The translations under genes and the position numbers were made by a program. This document shows, one piece after another, positions 25,058-34,215 of a stretch of DNA of 64,000 nucleotides (position 1 is the stretch's first letter; every line of letters starts with the position of its first letter). The notes under the pieces were generated by a model that saw only the letters and a list, made by a program, of their open reading frames with translations, searched no databases and was not told the origin of the DNA. This stretch comes from Micromonospora sp. NBC_01699 (GTDB lineage Bacteria > Actinomycetota > Actinomycetes > Mycobacteriales > Micromonosporaceae): NCBI RefSeq assembly GCF_036250065.1, contig NZ_CP109199.1, positions 2,108,001 to 2,172,000 of the forward strand. Reading direction: 5' to 3'.

Positions 25058-26365
25058 ATGCGTGTGCTGCATGTGAACAAGTACCTCTACCGCCGTGGCG
25101 GCGCGGAGGGCTATCTGCTCGACCTGGCCGCGTTGCAGCGGGCAGCCGGCGACACGGTCGCCTACTTCGGCATGACCCACCCGGAGAACGAGGCGCCGCT
25201 GCCGTACGCCGGGCACTTCCCGGCCGAGGTGGAGTTGGAGCCGGCGCCGAGCGGGCTGCGCCCGCGCGCGGCGGCGGCCGGCCGGATGCTCTGGTCCCCA
25301 ACGAGCCGGCGCGGGCTGGCCCGGGTGATCGAGGACTTCCGGCCGGACGTGCTGCACCTGCACAACATCTATCACCAGCTCTCCCCGTCGGTGCTGGCCG
25401 CCGCCCGGTCCGCCGGGGTGCCGTGCCTGCTGACCATGCACGACTACAAGCTCGCCTGTCCCAGCTACCAGCTGCTCGACCGGGACCGACCCTGCCAGGC
25501 GTGTGTCACCGGCGGCCCGTTGCAGGCCGCCCGGCGGCGGTGCAAGGACGGCTCACTGTCGCGCAGCGCACTGCTCGCGGTCGAGTCCTGGTTACATCGC
25601 GAACTGCACGCGTACGACCCCGTGCAGGTCTTCGTCAGCCCGAGCGAGTTCCTGGCCGACGTGATGCGCCGCGCCGGGGTGTACCCGGACCGGTTGCGGG
25701 TGGTGAACCACTTCGTCGACCTGACCGGGATCGCGGCCAAGGAGCAACCCGGCGGCGGGGTCGTGTTCGCCGGTCGGCTCGCCCCGGAGAAGGGCGTCGA
25801 CGTGCTGGTCGAGGCGGTCGCCGCGCTGCCGGACGGGGTGCCGGTCGACATCGCCGGCGACGGTCCGGCCCGCCCCGCGCTGGAGGCGCTCGCGGACGCG
25901 CGGGTGCCGGGCCGGATCCGGTTCCACGGCCGGCTGGACAAGGCCCGGCTGCACCGACTGGTCCGGTCGGCGGCGGTGGTGGCGGTGCCGTCGCGCTGGC
26001 ACGAGAACCAGCCGATGGCGGTGCTGGAGGCGTACGCCTGCGGGGTTCCGGTGGTCACCACCGACCTGGGCGGCCTGCCGGAGCTGGTCGAGCCGGGGGT
26101 GGACGGCGAGATCGTCGCCGCCGACGCGGCCGGTCCGCTCGCCGACGCGCTGCGGAGCCTGCTGGCCGACCCGACGCGGGCGTTCGAGATGGGGCGGGCC
26201 GGCAGGGCGAAGGTGGCCCGCGACTTCGCCCCGCGACTGCACCTGGACCGCATCCGCGCCCTGTACGCCGAAGCCGCCGCCTCCCGGCCGACGAATACCC
26301 GACGGGTACGGTCTGCCGCTGCGGCGGGTGCGGGTGCCACGGGTGACCGGGGAGCGGCCCGGTGA
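25058..26365 (+). CDS. Glycosyltransferase family 4 (second)
   Basis: The 435-residue protein shows the GT4 hallmarks: the acceptor loop NKYLYRRGGAEGYLLDL at the N terminus, the HDYKLACPSY stretch followed by a Cys-rich CQACVTG segment, and GGGVVFAGRLAPEKGVDVLV at the start of the donor domain. The retaining motif is HENQPMAVLEAYACGVPVV. The CxxC-containing insert is seen in GT4 enzymes of exopolysaccharide clusters. A 265-bp region upstream, shared with the divergent sulfotransferase trio, must hold both promoters. Its stop overlaps the next sulfotransferase start (GTGA). Confidence 0.85.
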   Translation: MRVLHVNKYLYRRGGAEGYLLDLAALQRAAGDTVAYFGMTHPENEAPLPYAGHFPAEVELEPAPSGLRPRAAAAGRMLWSPTSRRGLARVIEDFRPDVLHLHNIYHQLSPSVLAAARSAGVPCLLTMHDYKLACPSYQLLDRDRPCQACVTGGPLQAARRRCKDGSLSRSALLAVESWLHRELHAYDPVQVFVSPSEFLADVMRRAGVYPDRLRVVNHFVDLTGIAAKEQPGGGVVFAGRLAPEKGVDVLVEAVAALPDGVPVDIAGDGPARPALEALADARVPGRIRFHGRLDKARLHRLVRSAAVVAVPSRWHENQPMAVLEAYACGVPVVTTDLGGLPELVEPGVDGEIVAADAAGPLADALRSLLADPTRAFEMGRAGRAKVARDFAPRLHLDRIRALYAEAAASRPTNTRRVRSAAAAGAGATGDRGAAR

Positions 26366-27348
26366 GCGCGGTCCGGGTCCTCTACCTCGCCGGTAGTGGG
26401 CGCAGCGGCAGCACCCTGGTCACCACCGTGCTGGGCCAGCTACCCGGCTTCTTCGCCGCCGGTGAGCTGCGCTACCTGTGGCGGCGCGGCATCGTGGAAC
26501 ACCGCCCCTGCGGGTGTGGGCTGCCCCTGACCGAGTGTCCGTTCTGGGCCGGTGTGCTGCGGGACCTGCCGGACGCCGACCCGGCCGGGATCGCCGCCCG
26601 GCTGGGCGACCGGCTCCGGCTGCGGGGCCTGCCCGCGCTGCTGCGCCGGCACCGCCGGGGCCGTCCGCCGGTGCCCGCCCACCCGGACGACAACCACCTG
26701 ACCCGGCTGTACGCCTCGATCGCCGAACACGCCGGCCCCGGCGGCGTCATCGTCGACTCGTCCAAGCTGCCGCCGTACGGGGCGCTGCTCGGCAGCCTGC
26801 CCGACGTTGAGCTGTACGTCCTGCACGTGGTCCGGGATCCGCGCGCGACCGCCTTCTCCTGGCGCCGCCGTCGGGTGCTGGACGGTGGCGACGACCGGCT
26901 GATGGCCCGCCCGCCGGTCTGGAAGGCCGCCCTCCTTTGGCTGGTCTGGAACAACGCCACCGTACGACTGTGGGGTTCGTCGGGCCGCTACCTGCGGGTA
27001 CGTTACGAGGACTTCGTCGCCGCCCCGGCCGACACCACCGCCCGGATCGTCCGGTTCGTCGGTGGCACACCGGGCGAGCTGCCCTTCCCGACCCCGGACA
27101 CGGTCCGACTCGCCGCCACCCACTCGGTTGCCGGCAACCCCTCCCGGCACCGGACCGGCGTGGTCGGCGTGGTCGCCGACAGCGAGTGGCTCGCCGGGCT
27201 CTCCACCGGGGCGTACGCCACCGTGACCGGGCTGACCGGGCCGACCCTGCGCCGGTTCGGCTACCCGCTGCGCCGCCCCGCCGTCTCGGCCGGTCCTCCC
27301 GGACCGACCGTTGTCTCCCCGTCACCCGCCGCCCGGCAGGAAGGCTGA
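26362..27348 (+). CDS. Sulfotransferase 4
   Basis: The 328-residue protein begins directly with the phosphosulfate loop LYLAGSGRSGSTLVTTVLGQ and has the 3'-phosphate motif VVRDPRATAFSWRR in the middle. A CGCGLPLTECPFW segment follows the first helix, a feature of one bacterial sulfotransferase subgroup. VIVDSSKLPPYGALL and YLRVRYEDFVAAPADTTARI complete the fold. It is coupled to the GT4 gene upstream, which suggests that it modifies the sugar that enzyme adds. The tail beyond about residue 300 is Pro/Ser-rich. Confidence 0.85.
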   Translation: MSAVRVLYLAGSGRSGSTLVTTVLGQLPGFFAAGELRYLWRRGIVEHRPCGCGLPLTECPFWAGVLRDLPDADPAGIAARLGDRLRLRGLPALLRRHRRGRPPVPAHPDDNHLTRLYASIAEHAGPGGVIVDSSKLPPYGALLGSLPDVELYVLHVVRDPRATAFSWRRRRVLDGGDDRLMARPPVWKAALLWLVWNNATVRLWGSSGRYLRVRYEDFVAAPADTTARIVRFVGGTPGELPFPTPDTVRLAATHSVAGNPSRHRTGVVGVVADSEWLAGLSTGAYATVTGLTGPTLRRFGYPLRRPAVSAGPPGPTVVSPSPAARQEG

Positions 27349-27351
27349 ACG

Positions 27352-28263
27352 ATGCTCTCACTGGTGGTGGGCACCGGCCGGTGCGGTTCGACGCTGGTCC
27401 AGGAACTGCTCTCCCGGCACCCGGCGGTCGGCTTCGTGTCCGGACTGGACGACAAGCTCGCCCGGCTCAACCCGAAGGGCCGGTTCAACGGCGAGCTCTA
27501 CCGGCGTTCGGCACCGCGTCCGGCCGGCATGACCTCGCTGCGGCACAGCCGCCGGCTGTTGGAGCGGGGCCGGCTGCGGGTAGCCCCTTCGGAGGCGTAC
27601 CACCTGCTGGATCGGCAGGTGCTGGGCGGTTTCTCCCGGCCCTGCCGGGACCTGGTCGCCGAGGACCTGACCCCGTTCGTGGCCCGTCGGCTGCGCGCCT
27701 TCTTCGACGACCGGATCGCCCGGCAGGGCTGCGGGCAGTTGGTGCAGCACGTGACCGGGTGGCCGCGTACCGGCTTCCTGAACGCGGCGTACCCGGACCT
27801 GCGGGTGGTCAACGTGGTCCGGGACGGCCGGGCGGTGGCCAACTCCTGGCTCCAGATGGGCTGGTGGGACGGGTGGCGCGGGCCGGACAACTGGATCTAC
27901 GGTTCGCTGCCGGACGACCTGCGGCAGGAGTGGGCGGAGTCCGGCCAGTCCTTCCAGGTGCTCGCGGCGCTCGGCTGGAAGATGCTGATGGAGGCGTTCA
28001 CCCAGGCCCGGCTGCGGCACCCCGACGACCAGTGGCTGGACGTACGGTACGAGGACCTGGTCGCGCAGCCGCGTGAGCAGGTCGGCCGGATGCTCGACTT
28101 CCTCGGGCTGGACTGGTCACCGGCGTTCCAGAAGGGCTTCGCCCGGTACGACTTCCCGCCGGGGCGGGCGGCGGCGTACCGGGACGAACTAAGCCCGGCC
28201 CAGCTCAATGCGATCGAGCGGGTGCTGGAGAAGCCGCTGGCCGAGTGGGGCTACCCGATCTGA
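27352..28263 (+). CDS. Sulfotransferase 5
   Basis: The 303-residue protein starts three bases after the previous stop. The 5' loop is VVGTGRCGSTLVQELLSRHP at the extreme N terminus, the 3' motif is VVRDGRAVANSWLQMG, and WLDVRYEDLVAQPREQVGRM is the conserved late segment. HVTGWPRTGFLN in the centre probably shapes the acceptor site. It is the fifth and last sulfotransferase of the cluster. Confidence 0.85.
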   Translation: MLSLVVGTGRCGSTLVQELLSRHPAVGFVSGLDDKLARLNPKGRFNGELYRRSAPRPAGMTSLRHSRRLLERGRLRVAPSEAYHLLDRQVLGGFSRPCRDLVAEDLTPFVARRLRAFFDDRIARQGCGQLVQHVTGWPRTGFLNAAYPDLRVVNVVRDGRAVANSWLQMGWWDGWRGPDNWIYGSLPDDLRQEWAESGQSFQVLAALGWKMLMEAFTQARLRHPDDQWLDVRYEDLVAQPREQVGRMLDFLGLDWSPAFQKGFARYDFPPGRAAAYRDELSPAQLNAIERVLEKPLAEWGYPI

Positions 28264-28294
28264 CCCCGGACCGGGCAGCCCCGACTCGAAGATC

Positions 28295-28322
28295 TTGGCA
28301 TAACCTATAGGGAACATACGTT
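28295..28322 (+). promoter_or_regulatory. Candidate promoter of the amino-acid ABC operon
   Basis: TTGGCA (28295-28300) and TACGTT (28317-28322) are separated by 16 bases, 25 bases before the ATG at 28348. The intervening sequence is unusually AT-rich for this genome. A GGGGAGG ribosome-binding site follows at 28333-28339. Confidence 0.4.
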
Positions 28323-28347
28323 TTGTTCGCCTGGGGAGGTTGTGCGG

Positions 28348-29178
28348 ATGAGGACGCTTCGAGGCGCCCGACGGGGTACGGCACTGGTCATGGGCACGGC
28401 GCTGGCGATCGGCAGCCTGGTCGGCTGCGCCAAGGACGACACCGGCGCCACCACCGCGGACGGAGTTCAACTGGTCTCGGCCGGCAAGCTCACCACCTGC
28501 ACGCACCTGCCGTACTCGCCGTTCCAGTCCAAGGACGGCAGCGGCGCGGTGGTCGGCTTCGATGTCGACCTGGTCGACCTCGCCGCGAAGAAACTCGGCG
28601 TCACGCAGGCCATCGTGGACACCCCGTTCGAGGGGATCAAGTCCGGTGCCGACCTCAACTCCGGCAAGTGCGACGTGGCCGCGGCGGGGATGACCATCAC
28701 CGAGGCCCGCAAGGAGGTGCTCGCCTTCAGCGACCCGTACTTCGACGCCACCCAGGCCCTCGTGACGCCGGTCGGCAAGCCGTACAAATCGCTGGCGGAC
28801 CTGGCCGGCAAGCGGCTCGGCGTACAGGGCGCCACCACCGGCGAGGACTACGTCAAGGCGCAGGTCGCGCAGCAGGGGCTCAAGATCGAGGTGGTCTCCT
28901 ACAAGGACCTCGGTGCCGAGCAGCAGGCGCTGGCCACCGGCCAGATCGAGGCCGCCGTCGGTGACCTGCCGGTGTGGAACGAGTACATCAAGGCCAACCC
29001 CGGCAAGGTGGTCGTCGCCGCCGGCTTCGACACCGGCGAGCAGTACGGCTTCGCGGTCAAGAAGGGCGGCGACCCCAAGCTGCTGGCGGCGATCAACGAG
29101 GCGCTCGCGGCGGCACGGGCCGACGGCAGCTATGACACGATCTACGAGAAGTGGATCGGCGCGAAGCCGGCGAGCTGA
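28348..29178 (+). CDS. Polar amino-acid ABC transporter substrate-binding lipoprotein
   Basis: I prefer the ATG at 28348, eight bases after GGGGAGG, over the GTG at 28342. The 276-residue product has a signal peptide ending in the lipobox LVGC, so it is anchored outside the membrane. The mature part is a family-3 (HisJ/GlnH-like) binding protein: TCTHLPYSPFQSKDG, VVGFDVDLVDLAAKKLG, DVAAAGMTITEARKEVLAFS and YDTIYEKWIG are all standard. The permease and ATPase follow in order. The ligand could be glutamine, arginine or another polar amino acid. Confidence 0.9.
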   Translation: MRTLRGARRGTALVMGTALAIGSLVGCAKDDTGATTADGVQLVSAGKLTTCTHLPYSPFQSKDGSGAVVGFDVDLVDLAAKKLGVTQAIVDTPFEGIKSGADLNSGKCDVAAAGMTITEARKEVLAFSDPYFDATQALVTPVGKPYKSLADLAGKRLGVQGATTGEDYVKAQVAQQGLKIEVVSYKDLGAEQQALATGQIEAAVGDLPVWNEYIKANPGKVVVAAGFDTGEQYGFAVKKGGDPKLLAAINEALAAARADGSYDTIYEKWIGAKPAS

Positions 29179-29237
29179 CCGGGTCCGAGTGACAACATCG
29201 CCCGGTGGCGCCCGCCGCCGCGCGATCTGGGGGAGGC

Positions 29238-30104
29238 ATGGCAGAACCTGAGACGCTCGCGGCCGGGACCGGGGCGGCACCCGCCCCGGTCCCACCGCCG
29301 CCGGCCCGGCGCCGGCTCGGCCGCCGCCAACGGCAACGGCTCGGGCGTACGGCCGGTTACCTGGTCTTCGTCGCGCTGCTGCTCGCCGTGGCGGCGGCGG
29401 CCGACTGGGGACGGCTGGCCGACGCCTTCTTCCGGCTCGACATCGCCGGGGAGATGTTCCCCGAGGCGATCACCGTCGCGCTGCGCAACACCATCGTGTA
29501 CACCCTGCTGGCGTTCGCCTTCGGGCTGGTGCTCGGCCTGGTGCTGGCACTGATGCGGCTGTCGTCGGTCGGCCCGTACCGCTGGTTCGCCACCGGTTAC
29601 ATCGAGCTGTTCCGTGGCCTGCCTTCGCTGCTGGTCCTGTTCATGGTCGGCTACGGCGTGCCGCTCGCCTTCCCCAACCGGGAGATCCCCGGCGGCGTGT
29701 ACGGCGCGGTCACCGTCGGGCTCGGGGTGACCGCCGCGGCGTACATGGCGGAGACGATCCGGGCCGGGATCCAGGCCGTGCCGAAGGGACAGTTGGAGGC
29801 GGCCAGGACGCTGGGCATGTCGCACGGCCGGGCGATGGTCTCGATCGTGCTGCCGCAGGCGTTCCGGATAGTGATCCCGCCGCTGACCAACGAGATCATC
29901 CTGCTCACCAAGGACACCTCGCTGGCGTACGTCCTGGGTGTCACCGCGACCACCATCGAGCTGACCAAGTTCGCCGGGGACGCGCTCAACACCAGGGTCA
30001 ACCCGACCCCGCTGGTGGTGGCCGGTCTGCTCTACCTGGCGATCACGCTGCCGCTGTCGCAACTGGTCCGGTGGCTGGAACGCCGGGCCGCGAAGGAGAG
30101 GTGA
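29238..30104 (+). CDS. Polar amino-acid ABC transporter permease
   Basis: The 288-residue membrane protein (ATG at 29238; a GTG at 29205 in frame lacks a ribosome-binding site) has a Pro/Arg-rich cytoplasmic N terminus and about five membrane helices. It carries the EAA loop EAARTLGMSHGRAMVSIVLPQ, which contacts the ATPase. ELFRGLPSLLVLFMVGYG and LTKDTSLAYVLG are typical of the HisM/GlnP family. It forms the membrane channel of the transporter. Confidence 0.9.
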   Translation: MAEPETLAAGTGAAPAPVPPPPARRRLGRRQRQRLGRTAGYLVFVALLLAVAAAADWGRLADAFFRLDIAGEMFPEAITVALRNTIVYTLLAFAFGLVLGLVLALMRLSSVGPYRWFATGYIELFRGLPSLLVLFMVGYGVPLAFPNREIPGGVYGAVTVGLGVTAAAYMAETIRAGIQAVPKGQLEAARTLGMSHGRAMVSIVLPQAFRIVIPPLTNEIILLTKDTSLAYVLGVTATTIELTKFAGDALNTRVNPTPLVVAGLLYLAITLPLSQLVRWLERRAAKER

Positions 30105-30110
30105 CCGGCG

Positions 30111-30908
30111 GTGCCCGCGATCGAGATTCGTGACCTGCGCAAGTCGTTCGGCAAGCTGGAGGTGCTGCGCGGCATCGACCTGTCGGTCGAGACCGGCGAG
30201 GTGGTCTGTGTGATCGGACCGTCCGGCTCGGGCAAGTCGACCCTGCTGCGCTGCGTCAACCTGCTGGAGCAGCCGTCGGGCGGGTCGGTGCACGTGGCCG
30301 GGGTCGAGGTCACCGACCCGGACTGCGACATCGACGGCGTACGTCGCCGGATCGGCATGGTCTTCCAACAGTTCAACCTCTTCGGCCACCTGCGCGTACG
30401 GGAGAACCTGACGATCGCGCAGCGACGCGTACTCGGTCGTTCCCGGGCCGAGGCGGACCGGATAGCGGCGGCGAACCTGGACCGGGTCGGCCTGGCCGAC
30501 AAGGCCGACGCCTACCCGGCGCAGCTCTCCGGCGGGCAGCAGCAGCGGGTCGCCATCGCCCGCGCGCTGTCGATGGACCCGCAGCTCATGCTCTTCGACG
30601 AGCCGACCAGCGCGCTCGACCCGGAGCTGGTCGGCGAGGTGCTGGCGGTGATGCGCGGGCTGGCCGCCGAGGGCATGACCATGCTGGTCGTCACCCACGA
30701 GATGAGCTTCGCCCGCGAGGTCGCGTCCCGGGTGGTCTTCATGGACGGCGGTACGGTCGTCGAGTCCGGCCCACCGGAGGAGGTCTTCGGCGCGCCGCGC
30801 GAGCCGCGTACCCGGGAGTTCCTGCACCGGGTGCTGGAACCGACCCGGGTCAGCGAGGCCGAGATCGGCGCCCACGCCCCGCCGGTCACCGCCGCCGGCG
30901 CAGCCTGA
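30111..30908 (+). CDS. Polar amino-acid ABC transporter ATP-binding protein
   Basis: The 265-residue ATPase has Walker [11 protein letters not shown]-loop [10 protein letters not shown], signature [15 protein letters not shown], Walker [17 protein letters not shown] and switch histidine VVTHE, the exact GlnQ/HisP pattern. The GTG start is six bases after the permease stop. The last 23 bases overlap, on the opposite strand, the end of the APC permease gene. Confidence 0.92.
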   Translation: MPAIEIRDLRKSFGKLEVLRGIDLSVETGEVVCVIGPSGSGKSTLLRCVNLLEQPSGGSVHVAGVEVTDPDCDIDGVRRRIGMVFQQFNLFGHLRVRENLTIAQRRVLGRSRAEADRIAAANLDRVGLADKADAYPAQLSGGQQQRVAIARALSMDPQLMLFDEPTSALDPELVGEVLAVMRGLAAEGMTMLVVTHEMSFAREVASRVVFMDGGTVVESGPPEEVFGAPREPRTREFLHRVLEPTRVSEAEIGAHAPPVTAAGAA

Positions 30909-32163
30909 GGTAGAGCAGGGCCCCGGCGGCCAGCACCAGCGGCCAGAGCAGGTACCAGCCGGTCATCACCAGCAGCGCGGTCACCGCCACCAGCGCGAAC
31001 AGCGCCGACCGGTGGGCCCGGGTGCCGCGCGGCAGCAGCCGGAGTGCGGCGGCCGTACCGAGGGCGTACACCAGGACGAAGCAACCGGTGGTGAGCAGCA
31101 CCAGCGGTTTCGGGCCGATGCCGGCGGCCACCGCGACCGCCATCGCCAACCCGGCCAGCGCCGAGACCACGAGCAGGCTGCGCCGGGGCACCTCGCCCGC
31201 GCTGCTGCCCCGGTCCAGCCACGCCGGCAGCGCGCCGTCGCGGCCGAGTGCGGCGCCGAGCTTCGCCGCCCCGGCGAAGTACGCGTTCATCGCGCCGAGG
31301 GTGAGCAGCAGCGCGGCGACGGCGGCGAGCAGGTGCACCTCGCCGCCGATGCCGAGGGCGAGCAACTCCGCCAGCGGTGCTTCACTGGCGCCGGCCGCCG
31401 GGCCGAGGACGAGCACGGTGGCGGCGGCGACGCCGAGGTAGAGCACGCCGACCACCACAACCGCGATGGTGGCCGCGCGGGGCAGGTCGCGCGCCGGCCG
31501 CCGGAAGTCCGCCGCCAGGTGGGTGATCGCCTCCCACCCGGCGAAGCTCCAGACCAGCAGCGCCGCCGCCGGCCCGATCGCGAGCCAGCCGTGCGGCGCG
31601 AACGGCCGCAGGTTGTCCCAGCGCAGGTGCGGCAACGCGGCCAGCACGGCGGCCAGCAGCAGGGCCACCAGCAGCGCCGCGAGCACCAGTTGCACCCGAC
31701 CGGAGACCCGCAGACCGAGCGCGTTCGTCACCGTCACGACCACTATCAGGACCGCGCCGGTGACCGCCGTGGTGGTCGTGCCGCCGCCCAGCGAGGCGGC
31801 CACGTAACCGCCGGCGAACAGCGCCGCGGCGGGGGCGCCGGCCGGGACGGCGAAATAGAAACACCAGCCGACGATGGCCGCCGCCCGCGGCCCGAAGGCG
31901 TTGCGGACGTACGTCGAGACGCCGCCCGCGTCCGGGTAGCGCGCGCCCAGCGCGGCGAAGGTCGCCGCGAGCGGCATCGACAGTACGACCAGGGCCAGCC
32001 AGGCGAGCAGCGACGCCGGTCCGGCCGCCTCGGCGGCCAGCGCGGGCAGGGCGATCACACCGGTGCCGAGCACCGCCCCGACGTAGAGCGCGGTGCCCTG
32101 GGCGACGGTCAGCCGGCCGCCGGTCCGTACGGTGCTGCTGTCTTCGATCAACGAGTCGGTCAC
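30886..32163 (-). CDS. APC-superfamily amino-acid permease
   Basis: The 425-residue protein from the GTG at 32163 has about 12 membrane helices. The first helix carries [20 protein letters not shown], the unwound substrate-binding motif of APC transporters. [20 protein letters not shown] and [21 protein letters not shown] further support the APC call. Starts further upstream would overlap the divergent regulator gene. Its 3' end overlaps the ABC ATPase by 23 bases tail to tail. The substrate is unknown; amino acids or amines are expected. Confidence 0.85.
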   Translation of the reverse strand: MTDSLIEDSSTVRTGGRLTVAQGTALYVGAVLGTGVIALPALAAEAAGPASLLAWLALVVLSMPLAATFAALGARYPDAGGVSTYVRNAFGPRAAAIVGWCFYFAVPAGAPAAALFAGGYVAASLGGGTTTTAVTGAVLIVVVTVTNALGLRVSGRVQLVLAALLVALLLAAVLAALPHLRWDNLRPFAPHGWLAIGPAAALLVWSFAGWEAITHLAADFRRPARDLPRAATIAVVVVGVLYLGVAAATVLVLGPAAGASEAPLAELLALGIGGEVHLLAAVAALLLTLGAMNAYFAGAAKLGAALGRDGALPAWLDRGSSAGEVPRRSLLVVSALAGLAMAVAVAAGIGPKPLVLLTTGCFVLVYALGTAAALRLLPRGTRAHRSALFALVAVTALLVMTGWYLLWPLVLAAGALLYLRLRRRR

Positions 32164-32221
32164 GGGGTAAACCTGCTGCACCCGGCGATCGCCGACCAGT
32201 GGCAGGAATGACGATCTGCGG

Positions 32222-32227
32222 TACGTT
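32222..32227 (+). promoter_or_regulatory. Candidate leaderless -10 element
   Basis: TACGTT lies six bases before the ATG at 32234 with no ribosome-binding site between. The 14 bases ACGTTCCTGCCATG around this start recur exactly at 59951-59964. Confidence 0.45.
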
Positions 32228-32233
32228 CCTGCC

Positions 32234-33199
32234 ATGAAGTCACCCCACGTGGTCGCGCTCGCGGTCACCGACGCGATGCCGGTGTTCGAGTTCGCCGTAC
32301 CGTGCGAGGTCTTCGGCGTCGACCGCTCCGACCTGGCCGACCCCTGGTACGACCTGCGCCTGTGCGCCGCCGTTCCCGGCCCGCTGCGGACCACCCTCGG
32401 CCTGCGGGTCGACGCCCCGTACGGGTTGGACGAGCTGGCGAGCGCGGACACGGTGGTGGTGGCCGCCTGCAACCGGCCGACGCAGCTGCGCCCGCCCGAG
32501 CCGCTGCTCGACGCGCTGCGCCGGGCGCACGACCGGGGCGCCCGGATCGTCTCGATCTGTAGCGGTGCCTACCTGCTGGCCGCCGCCGGCCTGCTCGACG
32601 GTCGGCGGGCCACCACGCACTGGATGAACGCGGTCGACTTCGCCCACCGGTTTCCCCTGGTCCGGGTCGACCCGGACGTGCTCTACACCGACGACGGCGA
32701 CCTGTTCACCTCCGCCGGCACCGGCGCGAGCATCGACCTCTGCCTGCACCTGGTCCGACTCGACCACGGCACCGCCGTCGCGAACGAGGTGGCCCGCCGG
32801 ATGGTGGTTCCGCCGCACCGCGACGGCGGCCAGGCCCAGTACGCCCGCCCGGTCACCCGGGGCGAACCCCACTGCGACCTGTCCCCGTTGCTGGACTGGG
32901 CCCGGGGGCACCTGGACCGGCCGCTGACCGTGGCGGAGTTGGCGCACCGGGCGCACCTGAGCCCGCGTACGTTCGCCCGGCGGTTCCGGGACACGCTCGG
33001 CACCAGCCCGTTGCAGTGGCTGGTCGAGCAGCGGGTACGGGTGGCCCAGGAGTTGCTGGAGACGACCGACGAACCGGTGGAGCGGATCGCCCGCGTCGCC
33101 GGGTTCGGTAGCCCGGTGAGCCTGCGCCGGCACTTTCGCCGGGTCACCAGCGTCTCGCCGCAGACGTACCGGCACGTGTTCCGTACCGGCGACCGCTGA
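32234..33199 (+). CDS. GlxA-type transcriptional regulator (DJ-1/PfpI plus AraC HTH)
   Basis: The 321-residue protein has an N-terminal DJ-1/PfpI-like domain (about residues 5-175; nucleophile-elbow region RIVSICSGAYLLAAAG). A C-terminal AraC/XylS double helix-turn-helix follows (LTVAELAHRAHLSPRTFARR and PVERIARVAGFGSPVSLRRH). Such proteins control catabolic genes for amino acids, betaines or amines. It is divergent from the APC permease, with 70 bp between starts, so it probably regulates that permease. A perfect hairpin terminates it. Confidence 0.88.
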   Translation: MKSPHVVALAVTDAMPVFEFAVPCEVFGVDRSDLADPWYDLRLCAAVPGPLRTTLGLRVDAPYGLDELASADTVVVAACNRPTQLRPPEPLLDALRRAHDRGARIVSICSGAYLLAAAGLLDGRRATTHWMNAVDFAHRFPLVRVDPDVLYTDDGDLFTSAGTGASIDLCLHLVRLDHGTAVANEVARRMVVPPHRDGGQAQYARPVTRGEPHCDLSPLLDWARGHLDRPLTVAELAHRAHLSPRTFARRFRDTLGTSPLQWLVEQRVRVAQELLETTDEPVERIARVAGFGSPVSLRRHFRRVTSVSPQTYRHVFRTGDR

Positions 33200-33220
33200 T
33201 CGGGGCGGTACCGCGTCGTA

Positions 33221-33258
33221 CCGGCGTCGCCTCCCGACCGAGCGGGAGGCGACGCCGG
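33221..33258. terminator. Bidirectional terminator hairpin
   Basis: Arms 33221-33235 and 33244-33258 (CCGGCGTCGCCTCCC and complement) pair perfectly over 15 bases with an eight-base loop, between the convergent regulator and lectin genes. Confidence 0.75.
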
Positions 33259-33277
33259 GCGCGGAACGCCGCCGGAA

Positions 33278-33820
33278 TCAGCCCGCGTAGACGGTCCAGG
33301 ACTGCGCTCCGGTTCCGTTGCAGCCCCAGAGTTGCAACCGCTGGCCGGCACTGAAGTTGCTTCCCGGAACGTCGACGCAGATTACATAATCGCTGTGGGT
33401 GGCGAGTTGGTGACCGCCACCCCAGGCGGGGGCGAAGTGCCACCTTTGGGAGGCGCTACCGTTGCAGTTGTTGACCTCCATCGGGACGCCCCAACCTCGT
33501 TCTCCGTCGAAGTCGAGGCACAGATTGCGGTTGTAGCCCGGGTGCAGGTAGTCGCCGCCCTCGCTCGCGGTCTCCCAGATCCAGAGCTGTGCGTCGCTGT
33601 TGTTCCCGAACCACAACTGGACGGCGGCGTTGGCCGGACCCGAGTTGGACACGTCCAGGTACAGGTTGCCGGTCGCGCGTTCCAACAATCGGTATTTTGG
33701 CCAGTGGGAAGGGAATGCGGGATCGACCGCGCTGGCCGGTGCGACCCCACCGACCAGCGTGGACACGACGAGCAGGGTACCGGCGAGCAGCACTCCCGCG
33801 ATACGCCTTCGAGTGAGCAT
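33278..33820 (-). CDS. Secreted ricin-type beta-trefoil lectin domain protein
   Basis: The start is the ATG at 33820, behind a GGAGG site. The 180 residues comprise a signal peptide (cleavage near PASAVD, about residue 30) and one beta-trefoil of three repeats. The QxW-type signatures are QLWIW, QRWHF and QSWTV, and cysteines occur in NLCLDF, NNCNG, VICVDV and WGCNG. There is no attached enzyme domain, so it is a free carbohydrate-binding protein, perhaps binding its own or a foreign polysaccharide. It is a single-gene unit. Confidence 0.85.
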   Translation of the reverse strand: MLTRRRIAGVLLAGTLLVVSTLVGGVAPASAVDPAFPSHWPKYRLLERATGNLYLDVSNSGPANAAVQLWFGNNSDAQLWIWETASEGGDYLHPGYNRNLCLDFDGERGWGVPMEVNNCNGSASQRWHFAPAWGGGHQLATHSDYVICVDVPGSNFSAGQRLQLWGCNGTGAQSWTVYAG

Positions 33821-34215
33821 GAACGACCTCCGGATACGCGCCCGTGTGGGAAAAGGCAGCCGAAAGGCGGGCCAATGCTCATGGCCCGACGGAAGCCCCG
33901 CCCCGTACGCGGCTTGTCGATGACTGGAATCGACGCTACCGGATGTGCCGTTGGTCGAACTCACCTTTCGACGGTGGCCGAAGCCGCTATGGGTTCGGCC
34001 GATCCGGCTACCGCTTTATCAGTGCGATGACCCCCACAACCAAGGTGCAGTTCCCCGGCGAGTGGGCCGACCGATATCCGGGCCGCCGCCCGGACGTGTT
34101 GCCACGGGTCGTTGACCAGGAGCGATGCCGTATCGCCGCGGGTCGGTCGGACACCCGACAGGTTCTGCCGTATGTCCGGTTAGGACGGTCGGGCCGGGGC
34201 ATGCGTTAATGCGCC
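33821..34215. other. Divergent intergenic region without a convincing gene
   Basis: The 395 bp between the lectin and a lipoprotein gene contain only frames with biased, low-complexity translations. TTAATG at 34206-34211 lies just before the GTG at 34216 and could be a -10 element. I see no strong palindrome. Confidence 0.35.
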
